Source of the DNA: Perca fluviatilis | Lineage: Eukaryota > Chordata > Actinopteri > Perciformes > Percidae | Direction: 5' to 3' | DNA length: 64,000 nt | NCBI RefSeq assembly: GCF_010015445.1 | Contig: NC_053133.1 | Location: 20,893,922 to 20,957,921 of the forward strand | Shown: piece by piece, positions 20,108 to 33,585 of the stretch | Layout: every line of letters begins with the position of its first letter | Numbering within the stretch: position 1 is the first letter of the stretch | The notes under the pieces: model-generated | Databases searched by the model: none | Told to the model about the DNA's origin: nothing | The model's input: the letters and a program-made list of their open reading frames with translations, nothing else | Translations under genes and position numbers: made by a program

Positions 20108-23100
20108 TATGTGTCTTCTGGCTATAGCATCACATTTACCTTATTTACCAGACTTAGTATGCTCATTGAACTCTTGGCAAGGATGTATGTCCCAAAATGT
20201 CAGACTATTCCTATACATCATACAGCATAGGGACCATATTAATCCTATTCTAACCATACAGTACCTTCCCTTGTGCATTACTTTGTGTGGTGATGTATCT
20301 TAAAGAAGTACAGGTCACTGAGGACAGAGCATTTGTTTTCAGACACAGGTCCATGAAGAGAAAATAGCCAAAGATTGTCTTCTATAAGGAAGCTGTGCCG
20401 AAGTGGTTTCATAAAAAGAAATATTTATACCCAGGCTGCTTATCACCAAGCAAATGTCGAGAAGTATTAACATGTAACACCCCGCAGGGCTCTCCAGGAC
20501 ACTTGCCATAGCTCCAAAGAGGGAGAGAGCCTGGTGTTATCGAGGCTTGGCAGTGTGACTTGGTGATGGTATCAGCCATGCTGACTGGATTTCATTAGGC
20601 AATGCCCACATCTATGTCTACTTAACATATTGGCTCACACTGCAGGGGATACACAGCGAGTGATAGGCCTGCAGTCATGACACATGAGCTATCATCCACC
20701 ATCCAGGAAGGCCTATCAGCACATACACATTAGTTTACTGCGGACCTGATGCTGTGTTGCCTAGATTATAGGAAGTCTCTCTCTCAAATATAAATCATAT
20801 TTTAGTGAAAAAGGCAGCATTTTGGATGATGGGAAAATTCCTTTTCCCCTTTTACACCCTGACTACTTCCCCAAGAGCCCAGATTTCTCAACACTAATAG
20901 GATGAGTCATTTCTTTTTTTTTTTACCCTTGCCTTTGTATACACAGAGCTGCTGATTTAAGCAGGAGATTTGCATTGCCCAGACAGTTATAGAAAATTTC
21001 AAAAAACAGAACAAGGGTATAATGAGACAGCTGGTAAAGTAGAAGTAATGATAGGCAGTTCCCTGTTAAATGCAGTGGTCCTTGGAGGTCATAGATGCAA
21101 GTTTGATGGCACTAAGTTGTGCATCTGCATCACGCTGTTTTAATGAGCCCCAGACCCACAAAGTCATCAACTATTAAATGAAAATCTATGGGTTCACCTA
21201 CTAAGGTATACGGCCAGCTCAAAGCTGTGACATGGGCAATGAATATGAAGAAATTTTAGAGGTAAGATGTTTAATGATATTCAACTTTTATTTATTATTA
21301 ACTCAAACTTTTTTCAAAATTCATTTTCTCTTGCTGAGAGTTAGATGAAAAACAACAAAATCGAAACAATAAAGAATAAAACCAAATGTTCACAATGCAG
21401 AAACGGTTAACGTTATGGGGTAAATCCAAAATATACACATGCCAAAAAGTAAATAGTTACAATAAGGATCATAAAATAAACTACAGCTGCAGGACACATG
21501 CAGGGCTGACTTACCACACAGAAGTATTAACAGTGTCCAAAGTAATATCTCTGCTGTAGAAGGAAGCTATGCTGTGCGTCATCACCTGAACGACCACCTT
21601 TCTGCCTCTGTTTTTTCTTATCCTGCCTCTCTCTCTTTAAGTCTGCTTTGTTGCGAATGTGGGTGTTCATTCATTTTCTTCTATGGCAGCTTACAAGCTC
21701 AGACTTGAGTTCAAAGTTTTCCTATAGCTCAGACAAACACATTGTGTCGCCTTTTTAGGATTATCTACAGAGGCAACAAGCTTTTGGAGACACTGCCAAA
21801 CAAAATCCTAAATTACGCAGAATGCACTGTGCTCTTCGAGCAACATGGTGTCTCCCAAATGTTCCTACATGAGCAACTGGGCTCAGTGAAGTGTTGTGAC
21901 AACAGATATGAATCGTAGTGGAACATTTTTTAAGGGTTGGAAAATGGCACAGTCTTGAGACATGAGATAATTACAAATAATATGAAAACAAATTGTTTGT
22001 CCATTAGCCCATTTTTGAATTTTAGTTTCTGTTTGCTTTGTTTAACTAATGCTTAACCAGAAAAACCAGATCGAAACATTTAAACACTCGCCTTTTAATT
22101 GCACAGTGAACTGTTTAACTGTTTGAACATTCAACAGTTTATATATTTGATATACGGAGAGTAACAGTAGTAACAGCAATATAGGAAGAGAAGCTAAATA
22201 TACATGGTATAGTTTCAATACTCTATATCTTAACATTTTGTGGAAATTATTCATGAAATGGCTGAAATATTCTGGTATGATCAGAAACTGGATTGGCTGT
22301 TTAATTTTAAAGTTTAATTTGTTTCAAAAGCCTAAAGAAAAAGGCAAGATGGACTATTTAAATAGTATTTAAATAGTATTTGATCTGATATGTTTTGTCA
22401 GCAATTTATGAATTTTGTTGTAGACACAAAGATCTGAAAATCTGATTTATTTATGTAATTTAAATAATGTAAACCAACTGTGTAATGCTTATAAATGTGT
22501 ACACAGCAGTCTGGTAGTCATACATTTTTGCTTCCTTCATTCAATCACTAATTCATTCATATATTAAATGTAATGTCCTATACACAAAGTACAACTTAAA
22601 CATACCCTGTGGAACTTTAACCATAAGCAGCACTGTAAAGCAATGTATGTAAGATACACATTTCTGAACAACACACTAATGTGCTGTAAAAGGTGACATT
22701 GCACTAATAAAAGAGGAAAGAAAGACTGCAGGTTTGCTCTGCAAATGTAAAAAACAACAACAAAAACCCTCTTTGCAAATACTTCATGGGGTATAAAAAG
22801 CATTCAACATGTTTGCTAGGCTGGATGCACACTGTGTGCTTCAGTGAGAAACTTTGAATATAAACAAAACCCTGTTTACTTAAAGTGATTAAGTAGTTTA
22901 AATGTAACACAACTTCAGAATACCCTTTCTGAATGCATGAAAAGTAGATTTTTACAGCTGCTCTCTACCTCCCAGTGTGAGCCCTCTGTACCCGGGTGAT
23001 CTCAGCACACAGACATGCCTCTTGTGCTTTCTTATCTCTCATTAGGATGGTCTCACTTGTGTCCTCAGACAGTCAGGCAGCCAAGCACATCAGCCAGTGA

Positions 23101-24037
23101 CAGGTCTGGGATCGCAAGGTAGCCTGATTGTCTGATACTGTCGAGGTATTCTCTTCAAGAGGAACAGGAGGCTGGTGTTGGACACGTTAGCCAACAGCAC
23201 GTTGCAGCAAGACATGGTGTGTCTTGCATGTCTTGCATTTCAAGTTGTGTTTGCCTTGTAGACTGCCAGTAAACATGGCGTCTCTGAAGTCAGCCACTGG
23301 TTTGTAGAAATAGTGTTACTCTGCATTTTAAGAGTTTTAGCCTCTCCAAGAACACAAATGCAAAGGTGTAAGGAATGGATTAAATGTACTGTACGCTAAT
23401 TGTTAGCATGTCTGCCTAAATAGCGTACATAGCCAATAATTACTTCCAAGGACAAGGATCATTTCATGAACTAAATTAGTTTGTGCGGTGGCAGAGTATG
23501 TTAAAAACAAAGCCCTGCTCATGACTAGCACATCCATTATGTACAGTATTTTCCCACTGTGAGGAAGCTGGTCCTGGATGCTAGCAGAGTTTATGCTAAT
23601 GTTACCAGCTCCGCTGGACTTTTTGCCGGACATGCAGCTTTAGCCTCAGTCTTTTGCCATATCATGTATGTAGCCATTGAACATATTCAAGACCCATTTT
23701 ACAATATTCTGGTTTTAAAACGAGTCAGCTGGAAACAAGTAAAAAGTATTAAAACCTAAGGTGGAGACAGCATTTCAAACCAACTCATGGGCCTAACGTT
23801 AGCGTAATTAGCTAGCTAGAGCTGATCAAATCTGACAACGGCAGTTGACATTTCAACCGATACAAATGACAGGTTGTTTTAAAAATCACCTGTTGTTTTA
23901 AAAATTACTAAGGATTTCAAGTGGTGAATCACTCTACCAGTGTTATTACTGTAAATGTTTTCGGAAAAAACTGAAAGCTTGACAGGGTTTGCAACAGTAA
24001 GTTCAATTAAAGCAGAGAGCAAGCCAGTGTAGAACCG

Positions 24038-24038
<1 letters not shown>
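20108..24038. other. No gene seen
   Basis: About 3.9 kb of AT-rich sequence without a supported ORF, RNA or element terminus. Short frames on both strands show no family features. Confidence 0.5.

Positions 24039-24121
<83 letters not shown>
24039..24121. repeat. (TA)n microsatellite
   Basis: About 41 TA units with one phase slip near 24069. Confidence 0.97.
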
Positions 24122-24126
<5 letters not shown>

Positions 24127-24696
24127 AACGAATTGTGTGCAGAGTCCTATTAATTCTTAAAGCCTCATAAGATGCACTGGTGTGGCTGTGAGCAGGAACA
24201 AATAATATAAATAATACATAAATGTGTATCACCATTGACTAACTGTTGGAGTTTACCTTCCAGAAGTTGCTTGTTTTGTACATGGCTGAGGGGAGAGACT
24301 ATCCAGTCATCCAGGAAATAAGAGAGCAGCCATGTGATTTAGAGAGGAGAGTCTCTGTCAGGCATCCAGTCCACCTGAGACTGAAATCATTCTGGGTGTT
24401 CAGCAGCCCGTTGATGGATGGACACACTTCTTTTATTGCTTTTTCTGGCCTTTGATCATCCCATTGTGGACACACTATTTCATATTTTATCTGCACTGCA
24501 ACACTATTTGCTATAATTTACATTGTATACCAAGAGACCTGTGGTTGCAAAAGGTAACTTCAAATAAGAGTTTGCTCCTCCACCCCTTCTTGTATTTGTG
24601 TGTGAGAGGGAGAAGTCATGCCTCTGGTTGATTAAACCTCTGCAACTCAAACTACCTCATGGCCTTGGTGTTTATTGGCAGGCACTTCAGAAAAAT

Positions 24697-24697
<1 letters not shown>
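24122..24697. other. No gene seen
   Basis: No supported feature. Confidence 0.5.

Positions 24698-24794
<97 letters not shown>
24698..24794. repeat. (CA)n microsatellite
   Basis: About 48 CA units. Confidence 0.97.
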
Positions 24795-24795
<1 letters not shown>

Positions 24796-25500
24796 ATACT
24801 AACACCCCCAATTCTATTGAGCTTTGCTTCGTAATGAGCATCTTACAGTAATTTAAGGACATAGCCCTGACACCCATATTGATTTGGTGGACAGGGCATG
24901 AAGAGCACCAACAAATCAGTGCAGAAGTGTTAAATTGCCTCTCTCGTCAGATAAATCTGCACTGTAGAATGGCCATAAGTTCATGTCCTCTCCATTGCAT
25001 CTCAGCAATTTTCAATTTCATGTCATGTTTTAATACTGTGCCTCAAACTGATATCTTTAACCCCTGTTTCCTGAGAGTGACTGCTACATTTATTTACACT
25101 CTGCATAAAACTGTATGTCCCATTTTGGCCCAGATAGGTAATTGTGACACATCTGAAATAAAGGTGTAACAGAATAATAATGCAGATAAAGCCCAGTTTT
25201 AAGATTTTGACATAACTGATTTTTTACAGTCCCTCAAACCTCTCAAAAGGTGTGATTTATATTGCATTAGTGGAGATCTGATCACAGCAAGTCATCCTTA
25301 CTCACGAGTGCGGTGTGCTGTTTTAATGGAATCACGTGCTTAATAAACTGCATATATATAGCCCTTTTGCACTCAACATCCTGTTCTGATTAGGGCAATT
25401 TTTCTATGCACAATCTATGTAACTGCGCGAGTAAAATTGTTTGGGGTTGGTTTGTGATAATTTGGCCTTCTTTTAGTGGTTTCCAACAACAAAAAGTTTG
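24795..25500. other. No gene seen
   Basis: No supported feature. Confidence 0.5.
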
Positions 25501-25508
25501 GCTATACT

Positions 25509-26898
25509 CAGAGGTGGAAAAAGTACTAAAATATTGTACTCAAGTAAAAGTACCAATACTTTGATGAAATATTAAGTACAAGTAAAAATACCTATCTGAA
25601 AAAAAACTCAAGTAAAAGTAATAAGTAGTTCATTTAAAATGTACTTGAAGTAAAAGTTAGTTACATTTAAAAAAAAACTGTAAAACGGGGCGGGGGGATC
25701 TCTCCCATGTAGTGAAAATAGGACAAGGGGTTATAAATCCAAAACTATTTTGTTTTTAATTAAAGTAAAATCTATACAAATGTATAAACATCTATACAAA
25801 TGTATACACATGTATTTAAGACCCTTAGAAAGGTAGAATGTGCAATTTTAGTTCAGACCATCCCATAAAACGTTTTCAATCAATCAACTGAAAGTGTAAG
25901 TACCATACATTGTTAGTTCTGAGGGCCATCCTTTTCTTCACAAACATTAACAACAGTTATAATGCAAACCAAGGCCAAATCACGTGTTTTGACTCCATAA
26001 ATGGGTTAGACCCTAATGTTCACAGCCCAGACTAGCAGCTAGCTTCTACACAGCTAAGTAGCCCGTATGAGCTAATTAGATGTATGTGAATTAATTTAGC
26101 CAGTGTCCTACATATGTTGTCCTATGGAAGGGGTGGGCAATTCATTTTCCCAAGGGGCCACATGAGAAACAGGGACTTCTGTGGAGGGCTGCGGACCAAT
26201 AGGCTGAACTCAATTCTGCTCAATATTAGTTTTATGTCATGCGGCACGTTCTCAAACGTTTCTTTTTTCTCTGGGCATATTAGCGCAGCAGAGTCCACCA
26301 AACACTCTTTAATAAACTCCCCTTCAGAAAATGGCTTTCTGTTTTTGGCGATTTTTTGGGATATCACAAAGCTGGTCTTGACTGCTGCATCCCTGGATGC
26401 CTTGTTGCTTTTGCAGCTTAACTAGCAAAGCTTCAGATTTCTGTGCCCGCTCTGCATCAGTCAAGTTGTTGTATTTCTCTGCGTGGTGTTTAGTATTGTA
26501 GTGGCGATTCAAATTATAATCCTTTTAACATAGCGATCTGTTCTCCGCAAACTAAGCACATGGCTTTACCTTTGACTTCAGTAAATAAATACTTAGATGT
26601 CCATGTTTGGTTAAAAACTCGGCACTCTGTATCGACCTCTTTCTTTCCCATGAGCTGACATTTTTGTCTATGGTCTGGTGTAGTGGTTTTTTTTTCTTCC
26701 TTTCGGTATTCTTTAGTCAAAGTTGTTTTTTTTTTACGGATAGGATTTGTAATGTAGCGAAATACAATACTTCACTCAAAATGTAATCAAGTACATTTTA
26801 AATTACCGATTTTAAAAACTACTTGAAAAATACAAAATACACAACAAAATTACTCAATACAGTAACGTGAGTAAATGTTTCGTTACTTTCCACCTCTG
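25509..26898 (-). mobile_element. hAT element (Charlie-like) with decayed transposase
   Basis: Termini CAGAGGTGGAAA and CTTTCCACCTCTG are flanked by an 8-bp duplication with one mismatch (GCTATACT at 25501-25508, GCTATACA at 26899-26906). The ends consist of runs of AAGTACTTTTACTT-like words shared with 2997-3484 and 15610-15937, so this longer copy shows that those MITEs belong to a hAT family with this transposase. The transposase lies on the minus strand. Confidence 0.88.
26122..26720 (-). pseudogene. hAT transposase fragments with BED-type zinc finger (GTF2IRD2/Charlie-like)
   Basis: Three consecutive minus-strand frames make one broken N-terminal region. The first (26720-26514) holds FNQTWTSKYLF and CLVCGEQIA; the second (26512-26324) begins NRHYNTKHHAEKY. 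Together CxxC and HxxxxH form a BED-like zinc finger, the DNA-binding module of hAT transposases. The third (26367-26122) has ISQKIAKNRKPFSEGEFIKE. This order resembles the transposase-derived region of GTF2IRD2-type proteins. One extra base (26517-26518 region, AAAGG for AAAG) shifts the frame between the zinc-finger cysteines and histidines, and a small deletion near 26396 shifts it again. The catalytic and dimerisation domains are absent. Inactive. Confidence 0.75.
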
Positions 26899-26906
26899 GC
26901 TATACA

Positions 26907-28281
26907 TCACAAAATTAGTCCCTCCTCCAATCTGAGTAGTATGATTGACATTTACGGAGCAATGAGCTCAGTAGGCTCAGAATACACAATGACTTGATAA
27001 CTGACTGTCAAAACCAAATGTAATTTCTGTTTTTGGACTACTTTTAGGTTGATTGGATTGGTTCCAGGCTCTGACTGGGCTACTTTGTCATTCCAATCTG
27101 GCAACACAAGCAAGGAAAAAGAGAACTTCTAGCATGCATGGATGTACAATGTAGGTTTCAAATTCATCCAAAACAATCACCTCTGCAAAATGATTTTTAA
27201 GAAAATGCTATAAACACATTTATTTGGCCTATTGCATTTTGGTGAGAACCCCATTACATTATTTGCTGGCAAAATCTCCACAGGGTACGTTAAGGTGTTT
27301 GCCTAAAAAAAACTGTCTCCACCTACAGTATCTCAGCCAGAAGACCAACTAAAATTCTATTAAAAAATTAGCAAAATGTGTTTTCTTTTTAACCGAGTAC
27401 TGTTACGTCAAACCTTTTGCCTCCCTTGTCCCTGTTATGTGAGGCATCACAGAGTAATTTGTAAACACCGGTACACAGTGTGAGTTTCCATCAATTCTGC
27501 ATATTCCCATTTTGCCAACATCTTACCTCCTGCTACCATCTGGAGCTCTCAGTGTTCAAAGTTGCTTTGTGCAGATTTACAGGCAGTCATGAGTGGTAAA
27601 CTGTGAAACTGTCAACCAAATTATCAGAAAAGGTGGCTGCAGGTGAACCAACAAATGTAATGATTTCTGCGGTGGACAAAATTATTTTTTTAAAAGAGAG
27701 TGGGGAGTAGTCATGCCAATATGCAAATTATGATATCTTTTCATAGTTCTTGAATGGACTTCATGTGTAATTTTCCACTATGGTATGCTGTGTTTCTAAC
27801 TACCAGTGTCACTCTGCCATGATTATTCCCCCTGCCAGGGTGCAGAAGGAAACCTTTTGACAGAATATAACGGTGGCTGACCTCAACTCTTAAAAAGAAA
27901 ACTCATGTTTCCACTGCAGGGTACTCTGACATTAATTAAAAAAAAAGTTCTTGTATGTCAAATATTAAAGTGTGAAGGATTTGAAATTTTCTCATTTAGA
28001 GATATGCAACTTTAAAATGTGTAGTTTGCAATGATAACTTCTCCTTTTATATAACTTTTACATATAAAAAGCAGGTCCATCATAGACCTTGGCATGTACA
28101 ACTATTTTACCATTACGTAAGGCATAATCCATGTTGAAATATACTGACCCTGTAGAGTGTAGGAAACAGTGAAGGTTTGTTTACAAAAATAACTACACAG
28201 GCTATCTTTAAATATACATTTGAATATTAATATATGATAAATGACGGTAAGGCTTATGTACTTCTATTTACTTTGTTGAGA
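26907..28281. other. No gene seen
   Basis: AT-rich, no supported feature. Confidence 0.5.
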
Positions 28282-28397
28282 ATTGCTCTCTAAACTTATC
28301 TCTTGTAAAGTAAGTAAGTAAAGTTTATTTCTAGAGTACATTTAAACACCGTTTAAGTTGACCAAAATGCTGTACAAAAAAGCACTAAGGTGCTGTA
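28282..28397 (-). repeat. Retroelement tail fragment
   Basis: AAGTAAGTAAGTAAAG followed by TTTATTTCTAGAG and ATGCTGTACAAAA. Read on the minus strand this ends in a short TTAC tandem tail, which suggests a SINE/LINE 3' end. The family is unknown. Confidence 0.35.
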
Positions 28398-28401
28398 TTA
28401 A

Positions 28402-28448
28402 CCCTTGTGTTGTCCTTCAGGTCCCAGTGACCCGAAGGACAACACAAC
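28402..28448. repeat. TTAA-adjacent hairpin (CCCTTGTGTTG type)
   Basis: TTAA (28398-28401), then CCCTTGTGTTGTCCTTC and, after a short loop, GAAGGACAACACAA. It is a hairpin with roughly 15-bp arms and a piggyBac-like CCC start, probably a MITE remnant. There is no TTAA on the right side. Confidence 0.5.
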
Positions 28449-29734
28449 TGCATCACAACTGCACTGTTATCTTAAATTGAGACAAATGCTCCAGCTAATC
28501 TGAATCATAACCATGATATAATCATCTCCTATTGTAAATGTAAATTATTCGCTGTATTGTGACAATGGTAAAAAAAACTTGTCATATGCAACTTTGTGCC
28601 CCTTTTTGTAACGGGCTGAATGTAAATTCTGTGACACATTACTGCGTCTGGTAGCATAAAATCTTCCAACACAGAGCTTCTATATTTCTCTGCAGGAGTT
28701 TTCTCTTCACCTGGAGCAAAGCTCATTTCACTGGAAAATTGGCTCTACAACTCAGCTCCTCACACCCCCATTCTCTCCGCCTGCTTCTCTAAATTCAGCC
28801 ATTATTGTAGTGCCTTAAGCACTAATCCAATTAGCTATAGGAAGCAAATGGAGCTATCTCTCATTTTAGCTTGTCACCTGCTCAAGGGTGCAAGGGGAGG
28901 GTAAGCAACGTGTGTTATGGGGATTGCGACTTGAGGGAATAGATGATACCTAGCATGCAAATGTTTCAAGCCTGCAGACGAGGAGTTTTGACAATAAAGT
29001 GAACATCGAAAATGACTTGGCAGTTGTATTAGAGAGAGGGACTGTAGTAAAAAAGGGAAATCACAAAGATGGCTCGACTACCTCATTTTTTCCCCTAGAA
29101 CCTGCAAAAACATTTGCTCATGGCGTGAATTTTCTGGCCGCCCTTCAACACTTCACTGCTTAGTGATTAAACCTCAACATTTCACTCCGCTGACTTGTTT
29201 GACCCTCGTCTGTGGCCTCAGGTGGACGGTCAGATTCCTGGCCCTGTGCCCATCTATTAGACACTGTAAACATATCTTCAACTACAAAGGACTTGCCCCA
29301 GATCGCCCTTGGCAGTCAGACATCCACGCAGAAGCCATATTTCTCAGAGTGCTTCACTTAATGCCAGATGGTGTCAGTGCTCATAATGCCTGAAACCAGT
29401 GTGGGTGGTGAATTCAAAATGTACCTGAAGCGATGATTTAAAAATGAGTAAATGGATGGGCTGGCTACCACTTTGCAGTTTGGAGGCACACTAAAAAAAC
29501 AGCTACTTTAGGTCAATAAAGTGGTAGAATGTGTTTGCGTTTATTACAGCATAAATCAGCTTCTCCAATGCGACTTGTGACCACGTCATCAGGATGGAGA
29601 AGGTAATAAACAACATTAAGTTGTAGGTAATTTGATTTCAATGAATCATATCTTACATAAGTGTGTTTTATATGGGTACCGTGTCACAATCTAGCAGCGC
29701 AACGGTTTCAAATCTTGTGCATCTTTGAGGTTGC
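28449..29734. other. No gene seen
   Basis: No supported feature. Confidence 0.5.
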
Positions 29735-30135
29735 CTACTAGCCAGGAGGCTGATGTCATCAAGTCCAAAACCTCCCGCCACAAGAACAGTTTTTTCCCCA
29801 ACTGCAGCTGGCCTCATCAACAAGGCTTGGACCCCCACTCACTCTCATCCCACCCCATGAACACTACGCATCAAGCTCCCACTATCCCACTACTATTATC
29901 TGTGTACATTGCACACATTCTTTATGCTTTTGCACATCCCATCCTCTTTGATTCAAATACTGAACAGATTCATTTGACAGTTAATATTTTATTGTAATTG
30001 TATTTATTTGTGATTCTTGACTTTTGTAGGACTTGTTTTTTTCTTATCTTTTCCTATGCTTATTGATATGCACCAAGATACCAAGGTAAATTTCACATAT
30101 GTGTAAACCTACTTGGCAATAAACTAAAAGTGGAA
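29735..30135 (+). mobile_element. 5'-truncated LINE 3' end
   Basis: The segment CACAAGAACAGTTTTTTCC ... CTGCAGCTGGCCTCATC is like the extreme 3' coding/untranslated part of common fish non-LTR elements. It is followed by TGTACATTGCACAC and closes with ACTTGGCAATAAACT, the typical tail that precedes a short tandem repeat in these LINEs. Most of the element is missing. Clade not assigned. Confidence 0.5.
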
Positions 30136-31212
30136 TTCTGATTTTGTGATTTTGGAACTATGCAGATTTCCTTCGCCTCCGTGAGCAATCCACCAATTGC
30201 AGTGATTTCACTGAAGAGGAAAATTGATTTGATATTAGTCCAAAAGAAACCCCGTCTCTTACAGTTGAGCTGTTCTTAAAACCACTTTTCATTTTTATGT
30301 TTGCAAATGCATAATTACTGCCAACATTTCCAAATAAACCATAGCCTTGACTTTGATACTCATTTTCAAATTGGTAGAAAATGGTTTTAAGTTAATATCA
30401 CATGAAAACAAAATGGACTGGTTGCATCTTTATGCAGGACACATTAAACAAACACCTCAAAACACAAGTAAACAGCTTTCTATCTAAAAAATGTCGAACC
30501 AAGGCTGCCATATCTTCTTTGGGAAAAATTACTTTGGCCTTTTTTCCCTTGCAACACGTAAACACACCTCAACTCTGCAGTGCCTGATAATGGACCTCAC
30601 CATTGAGGGTGACAAAATAAATGTATTTCTGTCTAAAAACCTTCCCTAATGCAGGTTGGATGCTGCACATTTCCTCTCTGTTCTCTTGTATTTTTGCTAG
30701 AAGGGCTGGTGAGACATTTGCAGCTTTGTCCTGTTCTGACTGTCGCCACAATCCTCATGTAGCACTGGCAGACCTTGCCTGTGGTGCTGCCTGCCTCTTT
30801 GACGCCGCAGTGCCCGGTCCTGATGACAGTTCTGCCTTTTGCCCTCTGAGCTTTTCTAACCGTATAGCTTGTGGTAGATTGGAACATGATGAAATGGAGG
30901 CACGGGGAGCAAATACCTGCTGGTGGTTCAGTCTGTTTTAACACTGGTACATGACAGTAAGGAGCTCTAGAGAGGTCAAGTGGGGCTGACTTCCTGCTAG
31001 CATTTGTGAAAGTTTATAACAGTACTCAGACACAAACACTATGAAAGTCTATTTTCCATTTGTTTGATAGATGTTTGGTTGCCCCTCTATTATGACAGGT
31101 AGAAAGAACATTCAAATGTACTCTGGAACAAAACGCCTGTTGGATAATGTATGACAATGAAGCTTGGCATTGGCTTGTGGCCTTACCCACACCTACCATT
31201 AATGGGAACAGC
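30136..31212. other. No gene supported
   Basis: Overlapping open frames of 103-106 residues exist on both strands at 30621-30944, but neither shows recognisable motifs. Nothing else seen. Confidence 0.4.
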
Positions 31213-31218
31213 AGAAAC

Positions 31219-33579
31219 TATGAAGGTAAATATGGTGCAAAACGTGAGAGCTTGTAGAATACAATGTGAGAACTTGCAGAACAAAAAAATTTAACTTGTA
31301 TGTTAAAATTTGCACTTGTAAAATAAAAATTTGCACTTGTAAAATAAAAATTTGCACTTGTAAAATAAAAATGTGCACTTGTAAAATAAAAATTTGCACT
31401 TGTAAAATAAAGTTTGCACTTGTAAAAATTATTCACATTTGAAGTCACAAAGAAAAAAAACATGAGAGCTTGTAAAAAAATCTGAACTTGTAAATTGGAA
31501 ATTTGCACTTGTAGAAAAAATATTCACAAATGTGTAGATTGATATTTGCATGAACACAATGACAGCTGCAAACTTGTAATGCAACATTTACTCATGTACT
31601 TTTTTTTTACTCAGGTTGATTTTCCATCACAACCACAACTCAGTGATTACAACCTCCGAATCTGTCACTGTATGCGCTCTCGCATCACAAAGAGAATCTG
31701 CGCCTCGACTTTTGCAACACTTGTTGCGATACATTTGGTGCAAAACTAATTTGTACCTGTGGACTTAGGCTGTGGAGCTCTGATCCAACAGAACGGGGAA
31801 AGCAGGGTTTCTATCGCCAGATGAGGGACAACTCTGTCCGGCTTATTTAGCTATGTGCATGGAAGCCTGGTTGAATAGCAAGCTAGCGTTAGCTAACTAA
31901 CCAACCAGCCTGATTCTAAATAAATACCTTTTAATTATCTTAACACTTTTTAACAGTCAAACTGAAACACTGGCGGTGAGCTCCAGGTCCTGCAGACGGA
32001 CCGTCACCAGCGGTGTCGGCGCCGGCCGAACAACATCGCTATTATTGCCAGAAAGCTTCGCTGCCGACCTCGACCTGCAGTCGGACTCCAGCGGGACACA
32101 GAGAGCCCCGCACCCGGTAGCATCGGCACATCCCCGGCCATGACCACAGCTTGCTTTGCTGATGTTGTGCCTCACTGCCAATCATTGCACCCGGCAGGCA
32201 GCAACAATAGCTTCTGCAGAATTACATCCACCTCGCGGGCGCGCAATTATTTTTGCCGAATAATGCGTCATCTCTTAACCCTCGTTGCTGCGAGATTTGC
32301 ACCCAGGTAGCAAGGAAATGATAGTCTGATAAAACATTGATGTCTCTAAACGTTGTAAAATTATAATCATCATTGATGAACATGACAAAGGAATGTATAT
32401 AGCCTACATTTTAATTAAACAGTAGCTACTTTGCCTTATAAAATCATTATTTCCCCTTATGGATGGAAGTCTTGGCAGGGATGCAGAACTTGGCACGTGT
32501 TACCCGCTGATGCCGGTCCGTCTGCGGCTGCAGGACCTGGAGCTCACCGCCAGTGTTTCAGTTTGACTGTTAAAGTGTTTAGATAACTAAAAGGTATTTA
32601 TTTAGAAGCTGGTTAGTTAGCTAACGCTAGCTTGCTATTCCACTAACACTAGCGGTGAGCTGCTACCGGGTGCGGGGCTCTCCGTGTCCGCTGGAGCTCC
32701 GACTGCAGGTCGAGGTCGGCAGCGAAGCTTTCTGGCAATAATAGCGATGTTGCTCCGGCTGCCGATACCCGCTGGTGACGGTCCGTCTGCAGGACCTGGA
32801 GCTCACCGCCAGTGTTTCAGTTTGACTGTTAAAAAGTGTTAAGATAATTAAAAGGTATTTATTTAGAATCAGGCTGGTTGGTTAGTTAGCTAAGACTAGC
32901 TTGCTATTCAACCAGGCTTCCATCACATAGCTATAATAAGCGCAGAGAGATGGTTGTCCCTCATCTGGCGATAGATTACCCGTTCTGTTGGATCAGAGCT
33001 CCACAGCCTAAGTCCACAGGTACAAATTAGTTTTGCACCAAATGTATCGCAACAAGTGTTGCAAAAGTCGAGGCGCAGATTCGCCTCTTTGGCGTGGCGA
33101 GAGACGCGACATACGGAGAGGTTGTAATCACTGAGTTGTGGTTGTGATGGAAAATCAACCTGAGTAAAAAAAAGAGTACATGAGTAAATGTTGCATTACA
33201 AGTTTGCAGCTGTCATTGTGTTCATGCAAATATCAATCTACACATTTGTGAATATTTTTTCTACAAGTGCAAATTTCCAATTACAAGTTCAGATTTTTTA
33301 CAAGCTCTCATGTTTTTTTTCTTTTGTGACTTCAAATGTGAATAATTTTTACAAGTGCAAATTTTTATTTTACAAGGTGCAAATTCTTTATTTTACAAGT
33401 GCACATTTTTATTTTACAAGTGCAAATTTTTATTTTACAAGTGCAAATTTTTATTTTACAAGTGCAAATTTTTATTTTACAAGTGCAAATTTTAACATAC
33501 AAGTTAAATTTTTTTGTTCTGCAAGTTCTCACATTGTATTCTACAAGCTCTCACGTTTTGCACCATATTTACCTTCATA
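31219..33579. mobile_element. 2.36-kb fold-back element with minisatellite ends and 6-bp duplication
   Basis: The outer ends TATGAAGGTAAATATGG and its reverse complement are flanked by AGAAAC (31213-31218 and 33580-33585), an exact 6-bp direct repeat. The arms (31219 to about 32120, and about 32662 to 33579) pair over roughly 900 bp. Near both ends lie tandem 20-21 bp units (TGCACTTGTAAAATAA), about six at 31309-31430 and about eight at 33339-33495, in opposite orientation. The centre (about 32120-32660) contains an extra copy of an arm segment (32500-32640 duplicates 32768-32910). There is no transposase. It is comparable in design to Drosophila FB elements. The superfamily is unknown. Confidence 0.85.
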
Positions 33580-33585
33580 AGAAAC

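Noticed and set aside
28398..28448. Hairpin as a transcription terminator
   Set aside because: This is vertebrate DNA; the hairpin is next to TTAA and is better explained as a MITE remnant.
30621..30944. Overlapping 106- and 103-residue frames on opposite strands
   Set aside because: Neither has recognisable motifs, both lack splice or promoter context, and the overlap suggests chance in a locally GC-richer stretch.
31309..31430. Regularly spaced repeat that could be mistaken for a CRISPR array
   Set aside because: Units are directly abutting 20-21 bp tandem copies without unique spacers, in a vertebrate fold-back element.
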